Below, piece after piece: positions 23,369 to 32,180 of a stretch of DNA of 64,000 nucleotides. Both the position numbers and the translations under genes were made by a program. The DNA is from an uncultured Flavobacterium sp. Its GTDB lineage: Bacteria; Bacteroidota; Bacteroidia; Flavobacteriales; Flavobacteriaceae. Where the stretch lies: the NCBI GenBank assembly GCA_934636265.1, contig CAKUAD010000001.1, positions 1 through 64,000 of the forward strand, given 5' to 3'. Every line of letters begins with the position of its first letter. Position 1 is the first letter of the stretch. The notes beneath the pieces are model-generated. The model made no database searches. It had not been told where the DNA came from and saw only the letters and a program-made list of their open reading frames with translations.

Positions 23369-23596
23369 ATGGAACTTCCTAAATTCTTATTGGGTGACAA
23401 CACCGACTTTCCCGACGATATTTTTGTAATTCACCTGGACTATCCGCGGTTTATCATCAACTTGGCCAATGATGAGGTCGAGTTTTTAGAAGAGGCCGAG
23501 GATATTGACGAAGCCGAATTAAATCAGGTTATGGAAGGCCTGATCGAGGAAGCCAACGATTTTTACGACCGCGAAATTACCCGTTACGAGGAGTAA
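23369..23596 (+). CDS. Small acidic protein, 75 residues
   Basis: A strongly acidic small protein (MELPKFLLGDNTDFPDDIFV, then VEFLEEAEDIDEAELNQVME). It has no signal peptide or membrane segment. Acidic proteins starting this way are, to my knowledge, conserved hypotheticals in flavobacteria. It is likely cotranscribed with the MATE gene (11-base gap). Its stop codon directly abuts the stop of the convergent meaB gene with no spacer. Function unknown. Confidence 0.75.
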   Translation: MELPKFLLGDNTDFPDDIFVIHLDYPRFIINLANDEVEFLEEAEDIDEAELNQVMEGLIEEANDFYDREITRYEE

Positions 23597-24682
23597 TCAC
23601 CGTTTTGAAAAATACAGTGCCAATAACTGTTGTGCGGCGGTAAAAGGCGATAGGTGGCCAAGGGTGACCTCGTTTTGCAATTCCTCCATTTTTTCGATTA
23701 CCAATTTGTCCTGATAAAAGGCGCTCTTTAAGCTGTTGTCTATGGTTTCGGCAAGCCAGTAATGGTTTTGTTCGCTGCGCCGGACGTCAAAATAGCCGTT
23801 CTCCTTGGTTTGCAAAAAGTACTTTCCAATTAATTCATACAGTTCGGCGATGCCCTCGCGGGTGATGGCGCTGCAGGTTACGGCCGTTGGCGTCCATCCC
23901 GATGGTTTTGGCGGGAACAGATGAAGCGCCCGATTGAACTCCGTTTTGGCCAGACGCGCCTTTTTAAGGTTGTCACCGTCGGCTTTGTTGATCGCAATCG
24001 CATCGGCCATTTCCATGATGCCGCGTTTGATGCCTTGCAACTCGTCGCCCGCGCCCGAAATTTTAAGCAAAAGAAAAAAATCAACCATGCTGTGGACAGC
24101 GGTTTCGCTCTGCCCGACACCCACCGTTTCAATGATGATGTAGTCAAATCCGGCAGCCTCGCACAGTGTAATGGTTTCACGCGTTTTTCGGGCCACACCG
24201 CCCAGAGTCTCACCCGATGCCGACGGACGGATATAAGCATTTGGGTCTTTTACCAATTCTTCCATCCGGGTTTTGTCGCCTAAAATACTGCCGTGCGATA
24301 AGGTGCTGCTGGGATCGACGGCCAAAACGGCTACTTTGTGTCCGCAATGCGTCAAATGCTTTCCAAATGCCTCGATAAAGGTGCTTTTACCTACGCCCGG
24401 AACGCCGGTCACACCAATGCGGACGCTTTTTCCGGCATGGGCCAGACAGGCATTTACAACCTTTGATGCCTGTACTTCATGCGCGGGGTTGGTGCTTTCA
24501 ATCAGGGTGATGGCGCGGCTCAGTAGCGTGATGTTTCCCTTGAGGATTCCGTCAATCAGTTCGGCGGTATCCGGAACTCGTTTTTTGGCGAGCGCCTTTT
24601 GCACGGCAAGAGGGCTTACCGCGTCGGGTTGAACGATTCCCTGCTTTTCACTCAGTGCCGTCGATTTAGGATTTTTTGCCAT
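23597..24682 (-). CDS. meaB: MeaB-type G-protein chaperone of methylmalonyl-CoA mutase
   Basis: 361 residues starting at MAKNPKSTALSEK. Walker A GVPGVGKST at about 93-101, then DPSSTLSHGSILGDKTRM (switch region) and IIETVGVGQSE (G3), NKADGDN (G4). MeaB/ArgK GTPases protect and reload the B12 cofactor of methylmalonyl-CoA mutase. The mutase genes are not in the window. A near -7 box TATTTTTA ends six bases before the ATG. It is divergent from the GlcD-like oxidase with a short shared region. Confidence 0.95.
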   Translation of the reverse strand: MAKNPKSTALSEKQGIVQPDAVSPLAVQKALAKKRVPDTAELIDGILKGNITLLSRAITLIESTNPAHEVQASKVVNACLAHAGKSVRIGVTGVPGVGKSTFIEAFGKHLTHCGHKVAVLAVDPSSTLSHGSILGDKTRMEELVKDPNAYIRPSASGETLGGVARKTRETITLCEAAGFDYIIIETVGVGQSETAVHSMVDFFLLLKISGAGDELQGIKRGIMEMADAIAINKADGDNLKKARLAKTEFNRALHLFPPKPSGWTPTAVTCSAITREGIAELYELIGKYFLQTKENGYFDVRRSEQNHYWLAETIDNSLKSAFYQDKLVIEKMEELQNEVTLGHLSPFTAAQQLLALYFSKR

Positions 24683-24743
24683 CGCCTGTAAAAATACGCA
24701 AAACGAGGCAGTTTGCACACCATCGGGTTATGGTCAAAAGTAC

Positions 24744-24751
24744 TATTTTTG
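24744..24751 (+). promoter_or_regulatory. -7 box TATTTTTG for the FAD-linked oxidase
   Basis: Perfect TAnnTTTG, 14 bases upstream of the start codon. Confidence 0.45.
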
Positions 24752-24765
24752 AACTTTCAATCGCC

Positions 24766-26181
24766 ATGAATCCAACTGCCATCACACCCCCGATATTCCA
24801 ATCGCTTTGCAACATTGTCGGGCCTTCGTTTGTTTTTAAGGATGCTGAAACCCTTGATCGTTACGGGCATGACGAAACTGAGGACTTGACGTTCCCGCCG
24901 CTAGTGGTGGTCAAGCCGGCAACGGCCGATGAGATCGCGCAAATCATGAAACTGGCCAACTCACTAAAAATTCCGGTTACCCCGATTGGCGGACGAACCG
25001 GCCTTAGTGGCGGCGCACTTTGCGTAAAAGGCGGAATCGGTTTGTCGATGGAGCGGTTTGACAAGATTCTTGCGATCGACACGCAAAATCTGCAGGTTAT
25101 CACCCAACCAGGCGTCATTACACAGGTGTTGCGTGAAGCCGTTGCCGCGCACGGACTTTTTTATCCGCCTGACCCAAGCAGTCAGGGGAGTTGTTTTATT
25201 GGTGGCAATGTGGCCGAAAATTCAGGCGGGGCGCGCGCGGTAAAATACGGCGTCACCAAGGATTACGTACTCAACCTGGAAGTTGTTCTGCCTACCGGCG
25301 ATATCATCTGGACGGGAGCCAATACGCTTAAAAATTCAACCGGTTACAACCTGACGCAACTGATGACGGGATCCGAGGGAACGCTGGGCATCATCACTAA
25401 AATTGTCCTGAAACTATGGCCGGCGCCGTCGCATGATATTCTGATGCTGGTCCCATTTTTTAAAGCTGAACAGGCTTGCGAGGCGGTGGCCAGCATATTC
25501 CGTGCAGGGATTGTACCGAGTGCCCTGGAATTCATGGAACGCGATGCGATTGACTGGACGCTGCGTTATGTGGATGGCGTTAATTTGTCGATAGGCGATG
25601 GGATTGCTGCGCATCTGCTGATTGAAGTAGACGGAAACTATCCCGAAGTATTGATGCAGGAGGCCGAAAAGATTGCCGACGTTGTTTCGCAGTTTGAAAT
25701 TGACGAAATCCTTTTTGCCGACACCGCCGACCAGAAAAACGCGCTGTGGAAACTGCGACGTGCGGTGGGGGAGGCCGTTAAATCCAACTCCATCTACAAA
25801 GAAGAGGACACTGTGGTACCGCGCTACGAACTCCCCAGGCTTTTGGCAGGTATCAAATCGATTGGCCTGAAATACGGTTTTGATTCAGTTTGTTACGGCC
25901 ATGCCGGTGACGGTAACCTGCACGTAAATATCGTCAAGGGCGAAATGTCGGACAAAACCTGGAAGGACGACGTTCCAAAAGGCATCCGCGAAATTTTTGA
26001 ACTGACGGTTTCCCTTGGTGGTACGCTGTCGGGCGAACACGGGATCGGCTGGGTTCAAAAAAAGTTTATGCCGATAGCATTTTCAGCACCCGAACTGGCG
26101 TTAATGCGGGGGATCAAGCAACTATTTGACCCTAATGGAATCCTGAATCCGGGTAAGATCTTCCCTGAAAAATACGAATAA
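24766..26181 (+). CDS. GlcD-like FAD-binding oxidase
   Basis: 471 residues starting at MNPTAITPPIFQSL; an earlier in-frame start overlaps meaB. An FAD_binding_4/PCMH domain in the first half (VVVKPATADEIAQIMKLANS, PIGGRTGLSGGAL, ENSGGARAVKYGVTKDYVL) is followed by FAD-oxidase_C with GHAGDGNLHVNI and the final LFDPNGILNPGKIFP. This is the glycolate/D-lactate dehydrogenase group (GlcD, Dld2-like), which oxidises 2-hydroxy acids. GlcE/GlcF partners are absent, so a single-subunit D-2-hydroxyacid dehydrogenase is most likely. Confidence 0.92.
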   Translation: MNPTAITPPIFQSLCNIVGPSFVFKDAETLDRYGHDETEDLTFPPLVVVKPATADEIAQIMKLANSLKIPVTPIGGRTGLSGGALCVKGGIGLSMERFDKILAIDTQNLQVITQPGVITQVLREAVAAHGLFYPPDPSSQGSCFIGGNVAENSGGARAVKYGVTKDYVLNLEVVLPTGDIIWTGANTLKNSTGYNLTQLMTGSEGTLGIITKIVLKLWPAPSHDILMLVPFFKAEQACEAVASIFRAGIVPSALEFMERDAIDWTLRYVDGVNLSIGDGIAAHLLIEVDGNYPEVLMQEAEKIADVVSQFEIDEILFADTADQKNALWKLRRAVGEAVKSNSIYKEEDTVVPRYELPRLLAGIKSIGLKYGFDSVCYGHAGDGNLHVNIVKGEMSDKTWKDDVPKGIREIFELTVSLGGTLSGEHGIGWVQKKFMPIAFSAPELALMRGIKQLFDPNGILNPGKIFPEKYE

Positions 26182-26280
26182 AGACGTATTGCGCCATCCT
26201 GATTCCGCCTTTAACTTTACGCTGCGATTAAACCTGGCTTCAACCCCGGGGCTTAATTTGTTTTAGTTTTTTTTTGGGTA

Positions 26281-26312
26281 AAGAAAGGGTGGTCAAAAGC
26301 TGCCCTTTTCTT
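26281..26312. terminator. Convergent hairpin
   Basis: Imperfect stem AAGAAAGGG / CCCTTTTCTT between convergent genes, preceded by a run of nine T. It overlaps the last codon of the leftward gene. Confidence 0.4.
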
Positions 26313-26847
26313 ATTGCAGGCCAAGGCGTGATTTTAAACTCTCCGGCAGGCATCCGGCCGTGATTTCTTTTGGGATGGTCTGATCAAGTATGGCAAATTT
26401 CCAAATGCCCTGCGCGTTCCACGTGAGTATTTTTGCCTGATATACAATCAAAAAACTGTTGCGTGCCCGCTCGTATACGATTGATTGTGCGGCAAATTTT
26501 GCTTTGAGTTGTTCTTGTGTGGAAGCCACATCAATCGGCTGGAAATACGTAATCCGGATGACGTTCCGGAAATCGACCGGGTGATAGTCAATCCCGTCGA
26601 CCGAAATTACTGGTCCGTAATTATATTTTGCGTTGGTAAAGACGTACCGGAATTTCTGGCTGTCGTTCAAAAAGTAGGCGTCCAGGCGCGCGTAAAGCTC
26701 CATTCCCTCATATGGCGAACAGATTCGCTCTGACAAAAAATCAATGTCGATGTCGTGAAAAGCCGTGTACAGCTTTTTGACATCGGCGTCGGGGGGATGT
26801 TGCGCCAACATCAGTACCGGAAACAGCAGCAGCATAATTTTTTTCAT
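26311..26847 (-). CDS. Uncharacterised exported protein, 178 residues
   Basis: The start MKKIMLLLFPVLMLAQ is a short signal peptide. The mature part has no domain that I recognise; notable segments are VKKLYTAFHDIDIDFLSERI, IRITYFQPIDVASTQ and WNAQGIWKFAILDQTIP, suggesting an alpha+beta NTF2-like or DUF-type periplasmic protein. A perfect -7 box TATATTTG ends three bases before the ATG and overlaps the T-run of the secA terminator, so it is either leaderless from its own promoter or read through from secA. Confidence 0.7.
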   Translation of the reverse strand: MKKIMLLLFPVLMLAQHPPDADVKKLYTAFHDIDIDFLSERICSPYEGMELYARLDAYFLNDSQKFRYVFTNAKYNYGPVISVDGIDYHPVDFRNVIRITYFQPIDVASTQEQLKAKFAAQSIVYERARNSFLIVYQAKILTWNAQGIWKFAILDQTIPKEITAGCLPESLKSRLGLQ

Positions 26848-26850
26848 GTC

Positions 26851-26879
26851 CAAATATAAAAAAATCCCCGTTAGGGGAC
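26851..26879 (-). terminator. secA terminator overlapping a downstream -7 box
   Basis: On the minus strand: stem TCCCC / GGGGA with loop TAAC, then seven T. The T-run continues into TATATTTG, the -7 box of the next gene, whose ATG follows after three bases. Confidence 0.7.
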
Positions 26880-26883
26880 TTCT

Positions 26884-29800
26884 TTATGATTGAACCACAA
26901 CCCATTCGCCCGAGGCTAACAACCCTTCGGCTTTTTTGTACTTCATGGTTTCGGTTTTACCGGTCATGACGTGCTTGATGGTAACGTTATCGTTTCGGTT
27001 AATCTTGGGCATTTCACGCACTATGGTTTCAGTTACCTGACGCGCCGGCTGCGGAGCCTGTTGCGCCGGGCTTGGCGTGCTACCGTCGGCATCTTCCTTG
27101 CTGGTCTGGTAATTTTCCTTTACGGGTACTTCACGCGCTTCCTGAATGTTTTGTTGTTGCTGCGGCAAATCGCCTTTAAACAGGAATGAAATCACTTCCT
27201 TGTTGACGTCGTCCAGCATGGCGCGGAACAGGTTGAACGCTTCAAACTTGTAAATAAGCAGTGGGTCTTTTTGCTCGTGAACGGCCAATTGCACTGACTG
27301 CTTAAGCTCGTCCATTTTGCGAAGGTGCTTTTTCCAGGCTTCGTCAACGATGGCCAGCGTGATGTTTTTCTCAAAATCGGCTACTAACTGACGCCCTTCG
27401 GTTTCATAGGCGCGTTTGAGGTCGGTGACGACATTCAGTGTTTTCACACCGTCGCTAAACGGAACCACGATGCGCTCATAGCGATTGTCCGGATTTTCAT
27501 ACACGCTCTTGATGATCGGGTACGCTTCGCGGGCATCGCGCTCGTTCTTCTCAGTGTAATACGCCATCGCGGCTTTGTACACTTTTCCGGCCAGTTCAAT
27601 TTCGGTCAGTTTGTCAAACTCCTGTTGTGTTACTGGTGATGTTATCGAGAAATAACGTATCAACTCAAACTCAAAATTCCTGAAGTCTTTTGATTGTTTG
27701 TTTTGCGTGGCGATGAGTTCGGCCGTATCGTAAAGCATGTTGGCAATGTCCACCTTAAGACGCTCTCCGTGCAACGCGTGACGGCGGCGTTTGTAAACCA
27801 CTTCGCGCTGGGCGTTCATCACATCGTCATATTCCAGCAATCGCTTGCGGACGCCAAAGTTGTTTTCTTCTACTTTTTTCTGGGCGCGTTCGATAGATTT
27901 GGTCATCATCGAGTGCTGGATCACTTCGCCTTCCTTAAGACCCATGCGGTCCATGACTTTGGCCACGCGTTCAGATCCAAACAGACGCATCAGGTTGTCC
28001 TCAAGCGATACATAGAATTGTGAACTTCCCACGTCACCTTGACGGCCCGCACGTCCGCGAAGCTGTCGGTCAACGCGACGTGAATCGTGTCGTTCGGTGC
28101 CGATGATGGCCAATCCTCCCGCGGCCTTAACCTCGGGCGTAAGCTTGATGTCGGTACCACGGCCGGCCATGTTGGTCGCAATGGTTACAACACCCGGTTT
28201 GCCTGCTTCTTCAACAATTTCGGCCTCTTTTTTATGGAGTTTGGCGTTGAGTACGTTGTGGTGTATGTTGCGCATCTTAAGCATTCGGCTCAAAAGCTCC
28301 GAGATTTCAACCGATGTGGTACCAATAAGCACCGGACGGCCCGCCTGCGAAAGTTTGGTCACGTCTTCAATGACGGCATTGTACTTTTCACGGGCTGTTT
28401 TGTAAATCAGGTCGTTGTGGTCTTTCCTGGCCATCGGACGGTTGGTTGGGATTTCTACCACGTCCAGTTTGTAAATCTGCCAGAATTCACCCGCCTCGGT
28501 TACGGCAGTTCCCGTCATACCGGCCAGTTTGTTATACATCCTGAAATAGTTCTGGAGTGTGATCGTGGCAAACGTCTGGGTGGCAGCCTCGATTTTTACG
28601 TTCTCCTTGGCTTCAATCGCCTGGTGCAGACCATCCGAATAACGGCGACCTTCCATGATACGGCCTGTCTGCTCGTCAACGATCATGATTTTGTTGTCCA
28701 TGATGACGTATTCGACGTCTTTCTCAAACAGCGTATAAGCTTTTAAAAGTTGTGTCAGGGTGTGGATGCGCTCGCTTTTTACTGAGAAATCCTGAAAGAG
28801 TTGCTCTTTTTGTTCGGCTTCCTCATCCTTGCTCAGGTTTTGCTTTTCTATCCGCGCGATTTCACTTCCGATATCCGGCAGGACAAAGAAGTTCTCGTCG
28901 GTGTCGGTCGACAGAATCTTGATTCCGTTGTCGGTTAGTTCTACCTGATTGTTTTTCTCTTCGATTACAAAAAACAGCGCTTCGTCAACCTTTGGCATTT
29001 CGCGGTTGTTGTCCTGCATGTAATGATTCTCAGTTTTTTGGAGGATTTGCTTGACGCCCTCCTCGCTCAAAAATTTGATCAACGCCTTGTTTTTAGGCAG
29101 TGCGCGATAGGCGCGGAGCAGGTTGAATCCGCCGTCCTTGATATTCCCTTCGGCAATCAATTTCTTGGCCGTAGCCAAAAAGCCGTTGGCCAGCTGTCGT
29201 TGCTGGTTTACCAGGTTGTCAATTTTTGGCTTGAGTTCGTTGAATTCGTGGCGGTCGCCCTGCGGAACGGGTCCGGAAATAATCAGCGGAGTACGCGCAT
29301 CGTCAATCAAAACCGAGTCAACCTCGTCGACAATGGCGTAATTGTGCTTGCGCTGAACGAGTTCGCCCGGCGTATGGGCCATGTTGTCGCGCAGGTAGTC
29401 AAATCCGAATTCGTTGTTGGTGCCGTAGGTAATGTCGGCAGCATAAGCTTTTTTACGCCCTTCTGAGTTAGGCTGATAGTTGTCGATGCATTCAACCGTA
29501 AGGCCGTGGAATTCAAATAACGGAGCCTTCCACGAGCTGTCGCGCTTGGCCAAGTAATCGTTGACGGTTACCAAGTGGACGCCGTTTCCGGTGAGCGCAT
29601 TCAGGTAGAGTGGGAGTGTCGCCACCAGGGTTTTACCTTCACCCGTCTGCATCTCGGCAATCTTGCCCTGGTGCAGAACGATTCCGCCGATAAGCTGAAC
29701 ATCGTAGTGGATCATGTCCCAGGTAATCTGTTTTCCGGCTGCGTTCCATGAGTTGGCCCAGACGGCCTGATCCCCGTCAAGGGTGATATACGGTTTTGTA

Positions 29801-30225
29801 GCCGATAATTCGCGGTCCAGCGGAGTAGCCGTAGCTTTAACTTGGGTATTTTCCTTAAAGCGACGGGCAGTTTCCTTAACCACGGCAAAAGCTTCGGGGA
29901 GGATGTCGTTGAGTACCTTTTCTGAAATTTCGTAAGCCTCTTTTTCCAAGCTGTCGATCGAGGCGTAAATATCCTCGCGCTGGTCGATGTCCTGAGTGGT
30001 TTCGGCTTCGGCTTTGAGTTGCGCTATCCGCGCGTCTTTTTCAGCGCGTGCCTCGCGGATCCGCGCCTTAAAGTCGGCCGTTTTTTGACGCAGTTCGTCG
30101 TTGGTCAGTCCGGTAAGAGTTGATTCCATCGATTTGATCTTGGCCACCGTCGATTGTAGGGCCTTGACGTCTTTTTGCGATTTGTCGCCCACAAAGGCTT
30201 TAAGTATGCTATTGATTAGACTCAT
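26884..30225 (-). CDS. secA: Preprotein translocase ATPase SecA
   Basis: 1113 residues, clearly longer than the ~900 of E. coli. Walker A QTGEGKT at 193-199, the DEAD-like motif VDEVDSVLIDDART, LAGMTGTAVTEAGEF, GRGTDIKL and RQLRGRAGRQGD are all present. The extra length comes from insertions, including a charged helical stretch at 45-100 and a long segment after DDARTPLIISGPVP. The C-terminal zinc-binding CXCX8CH tail is missing; the protein ends in a Gln/Pro-rich linker and a short conserved end (ASGEWVVVQS). It drives protein export through SecYEG. Flavobacterial SecA proteins share these traits. Confidence 0.97.
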   Translation of the reverse strand: MSLINSILKAFVGDKSQKDVKALQSTVAKIKSMESTLTGLTNDELRQKTADFKARIREARAEKDARIAQLKAEAETTQDIDQREDIYASIDSLEKEAYEISEKVLNDILPEAFAVVKETARRFKENTQVKATATPLDRELSATKPYITLDGDQAVWANSWNAAGKQITWDMIHYDVQLIGGIVLHQGKIAEMQTGEGKTLVATLPLYLNALTGNGVHLVTVNDYLAKRDSSWKAPLFEFHGLTVECIDNYQPNSEGRKKAYAADITYGTNNEFGFDYLRDNMAHTPGELVQRKHNYAIVDEVDSVLIDDARTPLIISGPVPQGDRHEFNELKPKIDNLVNQQRQLANGFLATAKKLIAEGNIKDGGFNLLRAYRALPKNKALIKFLSEEGVKQILQKTENHYMQDNNREMPKVDEALFFVIEEKNNQVELTDNGIKILSTDTDENFFVLPDIGSEIARIEKQNLSKDEEAEQKEQLFQDFSVKSERIHTLTQLLKAYTLFEKDVEYVIMDNKIMIVDEQTGRIMEGRRYSDGLHQAIEAKENVKIEAATQTFATITLQNYFRMYNKLAGMTGTAVTEAGEFWQIYKLDVVEIPTNRPMARKDHNDLIYKTAREKYNAVIEDVTKLSQAGRPVLIGTTSVEISELLSRMLKMRNIHHNVLNAKLHKKEAEIVEEAGKPGVVTIATNMAGRGTDIKLTPEVKAAGGLAIIGTERHDSRRVDRQLRGRAGRQGDVGSSQFYVSLEDNLMRLFGSERVAKVMDRMGLKEGEVIQHSMMTKSIERAQKKVEENNFGVRKRLLEYDDVMNAQREVVYKRRRHALHGERLKVDIANMLYDTAELIATQNKQSKDFRNFEFELIRYFSITSPVTQQEFDKLTEIELAGKVYKAAMAYYTEKNERDAREAYPIIKSVYENPDNRYERIVVPFSDGVKTLNVVTDLKRAYETEGRQLVADFEKNITLAIVDEAWKKHLRKMDELKQSVQLAVHEQKDPLLIYKFEAFNLFRAMLDDVNKEVISFLFKGDLPQQQQNIQEAREVPVKENYQTSKEDADGSTPSPAQQAPQPARQVTETIVREMPKINRNDNVTIKHVMTGKTETMKYKKAEGLLASGEWVVVQS

Positions 30226-30256
30226 TTGGTCGTAACTTATTGTGTAAAAAGGTGCG

Positions 30257-30264
30257 CAAATTTA
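30257..30264 (-). promoter_or_regulatory. -7 box TAAATTTG for secA
   Basis: Perfect TAnnTTTG on the minus strand, 31 bases ahead of the secA ATG and just behind the terminator of the upstream gene. Confidence 0.45.
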
Positions 30265-30267
30265 CGC

Positions 30268-30296
30268 AAAAAAAAAGCCTCGGCTGAGACTTTTAA
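30268..30296 (-). terminator. Terminator of the DUF2795 gene
   Basis: On the minus strand: AAGTCTC / GAGGCTT with loop AGCC and one mismatch, followed by nine or more T. Confidence 0.65.
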
Positions 30297-30312
30297 TTTG
30301 AAATTATCTATT

Positions 30313-30534
30313 TTAATATTCGTCCTCGTTCCAGAGATAATCCTCATCGGTTGGGTAATCGGGCCAAATCTCTTCCATCGATTCGTAGATTTCGCCTTCA
30401 TCCTCTATTGACTGGAGATTCTCTACCACTTCAAGGGGAGCGCCTGCGCGTATCGCATAGTCAATCAACTCATCTTTGGTTGCAGGCCACGGCGCATCGG
30501 ATAAATAAGATGCTAATTCTAATGTCCAGTACAT
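30313..30534 (-). CDS. DUF2795 small acidic protein
   Basis: 73 residues. MYWTLELASYLSDAPWPATK begins the DUF2795 domain (single small helical domain), continuing KDELIDYAIRAGAPLEVVENL. The C-terminus is very acidic (DYPTDEDYLWNEDEY). Such proteins are soluble and uncharacterised. It has a textbook promoter and its own terminator, so it is expressed alone. Confidence 0.88.
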   Translation of the reverse strand: MYWTLELASYLSDAPWPATKDELIDYAIRAGAPLEVVENLQSIEDEGEIYESMEEIWPDYPTDEDYLWNEDEY

Positions 30535-30560
30535 CTCTTAATCGTTTTATTTGTTTGATG

Positions 30561-30590
30561 CAAAAATAATTTTTAAACTGAAAAAGTCAA
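30561..30590 (-). promoter_or_regulatory. Canonical promoter of the DUF2795 gene
   Basis: On the minus strand: TTG, exactly 19 bases, TATTTTTG, with a 26-base leader. The best consensus promoter in the window. Confidence 0.75.
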
Positions 30591-30680
30591 GTAAAAACCT
30601 GTTTATTTTAAGCAAAGTTAAGAACGTCCCATTTGCCGCAGTTTTTGGCGGTTTCACTAAGTTGCAAGACCCTTGAAGTT

Positions 30681-31259
30681 TTATTGTTCCGGTTTTCGCG
30701 GAATCCACTTTACTTCATCGGCTCCAAGCTGCGAGGTCAACATCCGTGCCAGCACAAAAAGGTAGTCTGACAGCCGGTTCAGATAGCGCAAAATGGCAGC
30801 ATCAACGGGCTCCATGTCATTGAGATGCACCGCGAGTCTTTCGGCCCGGCGGCAGACACAGCGCGCAATGTGACAAAATGACACCGTTTGATGACCGCCC
30901 GGCAAAACAAAATGTGTCATGGGTGGCAGGTTGGCATCCATGCGGTCAATTTCATTTTCCAGCAGCTGGATGTCTTTTTCGTCCACGCGGTCTATCGATA
31001 GTCTTGACTGTCCGCTCTTTAAAGTCTCCTTTTCCGGAGGTGTAGCCAAAACCGCTCCGGCCGTAAAAAGCCGGTCCTGGATTTCAGCCAGCACTTTTTT
31101 GTGGATAACATCAATTTCCTGATCGCGCAGCAAACCCAGGTGTGAGTTCAGTTCGTCGATGGTTCCGTAACATTCAATGCGGATGTGATGCTTGGGAACG
31201 CGGGTTCCGCCATATAGTCCGGTTGTTCCGCTGTCGCCCGTCTTGGTGTATATTTTCAT
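30681..31259 (-). CDS. PduO-type cob(I)alamin adenosyltransferase
   Basis: 192 residues. The N-terminal ATP site [20 protein letters not shown], the central [11 protein letters not shown], and the C-terminal [18 protein letters not shown] helix with the conserved Arg residues mark the PduO/MMAB family, which makes adenosylcobalamin from cob(I)alamin and ATP. This fits with the MeaB gene 6 kb away: adenosyl-B12 is the cofactor of methylmalonyl-CoA mutase. The ATG overlaps the stop of the upstream ABC ATPase gene (ATGA). Confidence 0.94.
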   Translation of the reverse strand: MKIYTKTGDSGTTGLYGGTRVPKHHIRIECYGTIDELNSHLGLLRDQEIDVIHKKVLAEIQDRLFTAGAVLATPPEKETLKSGQSRLSIDRVDEKDIQLLENEIDRMDANLPPMTHFVLPGGHQTVSFCHIARCVCRRAERLAVHLNDMEPVDAAILRYLNRLSDYLFVLARMLTSQLGADEVKWIPRKPEQ

Positions 31260-31963
31260 GAGATCTGTTCCGTTTTATTGTTGGTCTTGTCGCTCTCCAC
31301 CATGCCGTCGCGAAGTCGGATGATGCGATGTGCATAAGCCGCGATGTCCTCTTCGTGCGTTACCAGGATGACGGTATTACCCTGGGCGTGGATCTGATTG
31401 AAAAGGTTCATGATTTCCACCGACGTCTTGCTGTCAAGGTTTCCGGTGGGTTCGTCGGCCAAGATGATAGAAGGCTTGTTGACCAACGCCCGTGCAATGG
31501 CCACCCTTTGACGCTGACCACCCGAAAGCTGGTTGGGCTGGTGATCCATGCGGTCGGCCAGGTTAACCTGCGTCAAAACTTCGCGGGCGCGGGCATGTCG
31601 TTCGCTTTTGGCGTGTCCGGCGTATACCATCGGCAGCGCCACATTGTCAAGCGCGGTGGTTCTGGGCAAAAGGTTAAATGTTTGAAAAACAAACCCAATT
31701 TCCTTGTTGCGGATGTCGGCCAGCTCGTCGTCATCCATCTGGCTTACCAGTTTGCCATTGAGTTCGTATTCGCCGGCGGTAGGCGTGTCCAGACACCCCA
31801 AAATGTTCATCAGTGTCGATTTTCCGGATCCCGACGGGCCCATCAGCGCTATGTATTCACCTTTGTAAATTTCAAGGTCGATGCCTTTTAAAACGTAAAC
31901 CGTCTCGTGTCCTAATTGGAAATTTCGTGTAATTCCTTTAATCCGGATCAGGGGTTTTGCCAT
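31256..31963 (-). CDS. LolD/MacB-type ABC ATPase
   Basis: 235 residues starting at [15 protein letters not shown]; an upstream in-frame ATG would lie over the promoter-like TACCTTAG. Walker [10 protein letters not shown], signature [15 protein letters not shown], Walker [14 protein letters not shown]-loop VTHEE. The [20 protein letters not shown] motif is typical of MacB/LolD/FtsE-like cassettes that serve FtsX-fold permeases. No permease is adjacent. The overlap with the adenosyltransferase gene implies cotranscription, not necessarily shared function. Confidence 0.9.
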   Translation of the reverse strand: MAKPLIRIKGITRNFQLGHETVYVLKGIDLEIYKGEYIALMGPSGSGKSTLMNILGCLDTPTAGEYELNGKLVSQMDDDELADIRNKEIGFVFQTFNLLPRTTALDNVALPMVYAGHAKSERHARAREVLTQVNLADRMDHQPNQLSGGQRQRVAIARALVNKPSIILADEPTGNLDSKTSVEIMNLFNQIHAQGNTVILVTHEEDIAAYAHRIIRLRDGMVESDKTNNKTEQIS

Positions 31964-32144
31964 TGATTCAATTTTTGCACTAAGGTACATAATGCGCCTA
32001 ATTATAGCAGCATCAACCTTAAAAATTGTTATAAAATCCCCACATCTATTTATATCATTATTACATTAAAATCATTTTTAATCGATAAATAATAAAATTA
32101 TCATAAATAATTAACTAAAAAATTAAATAAAATATAATTCTGTA

Positions 32145-32152
32145 TACATTTG
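32145..32152 (+). promoter_or_regulatory. -7 box TACATTTG in an AT-rich promoter region
   Basis: Perfect TAnnTTTG, 28 bases before the lipoprotein gene, inside about 120 bases that are nearly pure A/T. Confidence 0.5.
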
Positions 32153-32180
32153 TCCTACACTAATTCTAAATACAAATTCT

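Noticed and set aside
28087-28746. 219-codon frame antisense to secA
   Set aside because: Entirely inside secA, which is conserved along that stretch; no start context or family.
23597-31259. A B12 gene island (MeaB plus PduO-type adenosyltransferase)
   Set aside because: The two genes are 6 kb apart with unrelated genes between, and mutase genes are absent; the link is only functional.
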